Source: Pseudomonas fluorescens HK44
GTDB taxonomy: Bacteria > Pseudomonadota > Gammaproteobacteria > Pseudomonadales > Pseudomonadaceae
Direction of reading: 5' to 3'
NCBI RefSeq assembly: GCF_000217955.3
Contig: NZ_AFOY02000001.1
Coordinates: 1-40,256, forward strand
DNA length: 40,256 nucleotides
The translations under genes were made by a program, and so were the position numbers. This document shows, in pieces, positions 37,594 through 40,256 of the stretch. The notes beneath the pieces are model-generated. The model was not told the DNA's origin and ran no database searches. It saw nothing but the letters and a program-made list of their open reading frames with translations. The number at the start of each line of letters is the position of its first letter. The first letter of the stretch is position 1.

Positions 37594-39171
37594 ATGGCCC
37601 TCGACATTCACGCTCACCGCATCCTGATCCTCGACTTCGGTTCCCAGTACACCCAACTGATCGCCCGTCGCGTGCGTGAAATCGGTGTTTACTGCGAACT
37701 GCACCCGTTCGACATGGACGACGAAGCGATTCGCGAATTCGCGCCGAAAGGGATCATCCTCGCCGGCGGCCCCGAGTCCGTACACGTCGCCGACAGCCCT
37801 CGCGCACCACAAGCCGTGTTTGACCTGGGCGTACCGGTTTTCGGTATCTGCTACGGCATGCAGACCATGGCCGAGCAGATGGGTGGCAAGGTTGAAGGCT
37901 CCGAACTGCGTGAGTTCGGTTACGCCCGTGTCGACGTCGTCGGCAAGAGCCGTCTGCTGGACGGCATCGAAGACCACATCGACGCCGATGGCCTGTTCGG
38001 TCTCGACGTGTGGATGAGCCACGGTGACAAGGTCACCAAGATGCCAGAGGATTTCCACATCCTGGCCAGTACCCCGAGCTGCCCGATTGCCGGCATGTTC
38101 GACGATGCTCGCGGCTACTACGGCGTGCAGTTCCACCCGGAAGTGACCCACACCAAGCAGGGGGGGCGCATCCTCTCGCGCTTCATCCTCGACATCTGCG
38201 GCTGCGAAGCCCTGTGGACGCCTTCGAAGATTGCTGAAGACGCCATCGCTCAGGTCCGCGCCCAGGTCGGCACCGACAACGTACTGCTCGGCCTGTCCGG
38301 CGGCGTTGACTCCTCGGTGGTTGCCGCGTTGCTGCACAAAGCCATCGGCGACCAACTGACCTGCGTCTTCGTCGACAACGGCCTGCTGCGTCTGCACGAA
38401 GGCGAGCAGGTGATGGCCATGTTCGCCGAGAACATGGGCGTCAAGGTGATCCGCGCCAACGCCGAAGAGCAGTTCCTGAACAACCTGGCAGGCGAAAGCG
38501 ACCCTGAGAAGAAACGCAAGATCATCGGCCGTACCTTCATCGACGTGTTCGATGCCCAGTCCAACAAACTGGACAACATCAAGTACCTGGCCCAGGGCAC
38601 CATCTACCCGGACGTGATCGAGTCGGCTGGCGCGAAAAGCGGCAAGGCGCACGTGATCAAGTCGCACCACAACGTGGGTGGCTTGCCGGAAGAAATGAAC
38701 CTCAAGCTGGTTGAACCGCTGCGCGAGCTGTTCAAGGATGAAGTCCGTCGTCTGGGCCTGGAACTCGGCCTGCCGTACGACATGGTCTACCGTCACCCAT
38801 TCCCGGGCCCGGGCCTGGGCGTGCGGATCCTCGGTGAAGTGAAGAAGGAATACGCCGACCTGCTGCGTCGCGCCGACCACATCTTCATCGAAGAGCTGCG
38901 TAAAGCCGACTGGTACCACAAGGTCAGCCAGGCGTTCGTGGTGTTCCAGCCGGTGAAATCGGTAGGCGTGGTGGGTGACGGCCGTCGTTACGCCTGGGTT
39001 GTCGCCCTGCGTGCGGTAGAAACCATCGACTTCATGACCGCACGTTGGGCTCACCTGCCTTACGAGCTGCTGGAAACCGTCAGCGGCCGGATCATCAATG
39101 AAATCGAAGGCATCTCCCGCGTGACTTACGACGTGTCGAGCAAGCCGCCAGCGACGATCGAGTGGGAATGA
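37594..39171 (+). CDS. guaA: GMP synthase (glutamine-hydrolysing) GuaA
   Basis: Converts XMP to GMP using glutamine and ATP. The 525-residue protein has an N-terminal class I glutamine amidotransferase domain (Cys86 in [13 protein letters not shown]; His and Glu in [13 protein letters not shown]), the ATP-pyrophosphatase domain with the P-loop [15 protein letters not shown], and a C-terminal dimerisation domain ending KPPATIEWE. Length equals E. coli GuaA. The reading frame is intact to its normal end although an integrase gene starts about 310 bp later, so any integration event here has preserved the 3' end of the gene. Confidence 0.98.
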   Translation: MALDIHAHRILILDFGSQYTQLIARRVREIGVYCELHPFDMDDEAIREFAPKGIILAGGPESVHVADSPRAPQAVFDLGVPVFGICYGMQTMAEQMGGKVEGSELREFGYARVDVVGKSRLLDGIEDHIDADGLFGLDVWMSHGDKVTKMPEDFHILASTPSCPIAGMFDDARGYYGVQFHPEVTHTKQGGRILSRFILDICGCEALWTPSKIAEDAIAQVRAQVGTDNVLLGLSGGVDSSVVAALLHKAIGDQLTCVFVDNGLLRLHEGEQVMAMFAENMGVKVIRANAEEQFLNNLAGESDPEKKRKIIGRTFIDVFDAQSNKLDNIKYLAQGTIYPDVIESAGAKSGKAHVIKSHHNVGGLPEEMNLKLVEPLRELFKDEVRRLGLELGLPYDMVYRHPFPGPGLGVRILGEVKKEYADLLRRADHIFIEELRKADWYHKVSQAFVVFQPVKSVGVVGDGRRYAWVVALRAVETIDFMTARWAHLPYELLETVSGRIINEIEGISRVTYDVSSKPPATIEWE

Positions 39172-39197
39172 TTGGAAGTCCGGCATTGTCCGGCACC
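39145..39197 (+). other. Candidate attachment site (attL) at the guaA 3' end
   Basis: The 3' end of guaA is a known integration hotspot for islands with tyrosine integrases, and an integrase reading away from guaA begins downstream. The conserved last codons ([10 protein letters not shown]) would supply the core site. A near-tandem GTCCGGCATT/GTCCGGCACC (39178-39197) follows the stop. The matching attR lies outside the window, so the core limits cannot be fixed. Confidence 0.45.
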
Positions 39198-39218
39198 AAC
39201 TAGCAAGAAATGCCCTGA

Positions 39219-39248
39219 AGCCCGCGTAACTGTGGGCTTTTGGCTTTT
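39219..39248 (+). terminator. Rho-independent terminator after guaA
   Basis: AAGCCCGC and GTGGGCTT form an 8-bp stem (one G-U) with a GTAAC-type loop, followed by TTTGGCTTTTT. It ends the guaBA transcript before the integrase region. Confidence 0.75.
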
Positions 39249-39302
39249 TGGGTCTGGCAAGTTCTGGCAGCTTTTTGCATCGCCAAGCACCGTGTTTATG
39301 TG

Positions 39303-39454
39303 GCATGGTACGGGGCATTGACTGAGCCCAATGCCATGCTCGGTGCTCGATACCATGTCGCCTCGGTAGGAATGTGCATGGTATCAAACCTCATCATCTG
39401 CCCGGTTTCATTGGGCTTTCTCGTGGTGCGTGGGTGCTTTTCTGAGCATGGTAT
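39303..39454. repeat. Cluster of GCATGGTA-type repeats before the integrase
   Basis: Five related sites: GCATGGTA at 39303, GCATGGTATC at 39376 and GCATGGTAT at 39446 on the plus strand; GCATGGCAT (39331-39339) and CATGGTATC (39349-39357) on the minus strand. The three direct copies are spaced 73 and 70 bases. They fill the stretch between guaA and the integrase where no gene is seen. Arm-type integrase sites, excisionase sites or operators are all possible. Confidence 0.65.
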
Positions 39455-39479
39455 TTTTTACGTGGAATCCGTGACCTCC

Positions 39480-40256
39480 ATGCTGACCGATACCAAGCTG
39501 CGCAACCTCAAACCGAAAGAAAAACTCTACAAGGTGAACGACCGCGACGGACTTTACGTGGCCGTCACCGCTGCGGGGTCAATCTCGTTTCGATACAACT
39601 ACTCCATCAGCGGCCGTCAGGAGACCATGACGTTCGGCCGCTATGGCGTGGGTGGCATCACACTTGCGGAAGCCCGAGAGCGCTTGGGTGAAGCTAAAAA
39701 AATGGTTTCGGCTGGTAGATCACCTGCCAAAGAGAAAGCCCGTGACAAGGCTCGTATCAAGGGTGCAGAGACGTTTGATGCGTGGGCCGAGAAATGGCTA
39801 CGCGGGTATCAGATGGCCGACTCTACGCGTGACATGCGCCGCTCAGTTTACGAGCGCGAGCTCAAGCCGAAATTTGGCAATCAGAAACTGGTAGAAATCA
39901 ACCATGAGGACCTGCGAACGCTAACCGATGCAATCGTAGAGCGAGGCGCCCCGGCAACGGCGGTGCACTCTCGTGAGATCGTGATGCAGGTCTTCCGTTG
40001 GGCAATCGAGCGTGGTCAGAAGGTTGAGAACCCAGCTGATATGGTACGTCCTACGAGCATTGCTAAATTCGAGCCTCGTGACCGTGCTTTGACCCCTGAT
40101 GAAATCGCTTTGATGTATCAATACATGGATCGTATTGGCACCGCGTCATCTGTGAGAGCTGCGGCTAAGCTGCTGTTGCTCACCATGGTGCGCAAAAGTG
40201 AGCTGACCAACGCGACCTGGAGTGAGATTAATTTCAGCGAGGCCCTCTGGACCATC
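39480..40256 (+). CDS. Tyrosine-type site-specific integrase, partial (3' end beyond the right edge)
   Basis: The frame from ATG 39480 is open for 259 codons to the window edge. The N-terminus (MLTDTKLRNLKPKEKLYKVND, GLYVAVTAAGSISFRYNYSI, TFGRYGVGGITLAEARERLG) is the DUF4102 arm-binding domain of P4-like integrases. It is followed by a SAM-like core-binding domain (about 98-190) and the start of the catalytic domain with the first catalytic Arg in LLLTMVRKSELTNATWSEI. The remaining catalytic residues (HxxR and Tyr) lie outside. An in-frame GTG at 39471 is an alternative start. Orientation and position, just downstream of guaA, mark it as the integrase of a guaA-associated genomic island. Confidence 0.93.
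   Translation, partial: MLTDTKLRNLKPKEKLYKVNDRDGLYVAVTAAGSISFRYNYSISGRQETMTFGRYGVGGITLAEARERLGEAKKMVSAGRSPAKEKARDKARIKGAETFDAWAEKWLRGYQMADSTRDMRRSVYERELKPKFGNQKLVEINHEDLRTLTDAIVERGAPATAVHSREIVMQVFRWAIERGQKVENPADMVRPTSIAKFEPRDRALTPDEIALMYQYMDRIGTASSVRAAAKLLLLTMVRKSELTNATWSEINFSEALWTI

Noticed and set aside
37573..39387. 604-codon frame antisense to guaA
   Set aside because: Antisense shadow of a highly conserved gene with strong codon bias.
39643..39894. 83-codon frame inside the integrase gene
   Set aside because: Out-of-frame shadow of the integrase; the integrase frame carries recognisable domains throughout.

Overview
The window is a stretch of GC-rich gammaproteobacterial chromosome. 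Gene content, gene order (queA-tgt-yajC-secDF, the isc operon, ndk-rlmN-pilF-rodZ-ispG-hisS-yfgM-bamB-der, guaBA), the long form of LeuA and several families of Pseudomonas-type REP palindromes all point to the Pseudomonas fluorescens group. This assignment is inferred from recognising the proteins; no database search was run.

Layout. (1) Bases 1-3352 are accessory DNA read leftwards: an orphan RHS-core protein running off the left edge, a truncated second RHS copy, an unrecognised 109-residue gene, a REP element and a complete ISL3-type insertion sequence. The IS sits in the T-tract of the terminator of a tRNA-Leu(CAA) gene (3392-3476). (2) Bases 3584-9013 hold tRNA queuosine modification (queA, tgt) and Sec translocon accessory genes (yajC, secD, secF). 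A glycine-zipper envelope protein and suhB (leftward) follow. (3) Bases 10819-18221 hold trmJ, cysE and the full iron-sulfur operon iscR-iscS-iscU-iscA-hscB-hscA-fdx-iscX, with tandem IscR sites over the iscR promoter; CysE supplies the cysteine pathway that feeds IscS. (4) Bases 18312-27614 hold ndk, rlmN, pilF, rodZ, ispG, hisS, yfgM, bamB and der. RlmN and IspG are themselves Fe-S enzymes. (5) Bases 27902-29829 encode an aminotransferase and omega-amidase pair, followed by leuA (leftward) with a candidate leader-peptide attenuator. (6) Bases 32041-35907 hold an M23 peptidase and xseA (leftward), a TauE/SafE permease and an unrecognised cysteine-pair protein. (7) Bases 36025-39171 are guaB and guaA. 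Directly after the guaA 3' end, a tyrosine integrase begins and runs off the right edge, preceded by a cluster of GCATGGTA-type repeats. This looks like the left boundary of a guaA-targeted genomic island.

Most of the window is conserved housekeeping DNA. The unusual parts are the two ends (the RHS/IS segment beside tRNA-Leu and the integrase at guaA) and several regulatory structures between genes: the iscS-iscU hairpin, a terminator carrying a TATAAT box in its loop before ndk, the leuA leader, and seven REP elements of four sequence types.
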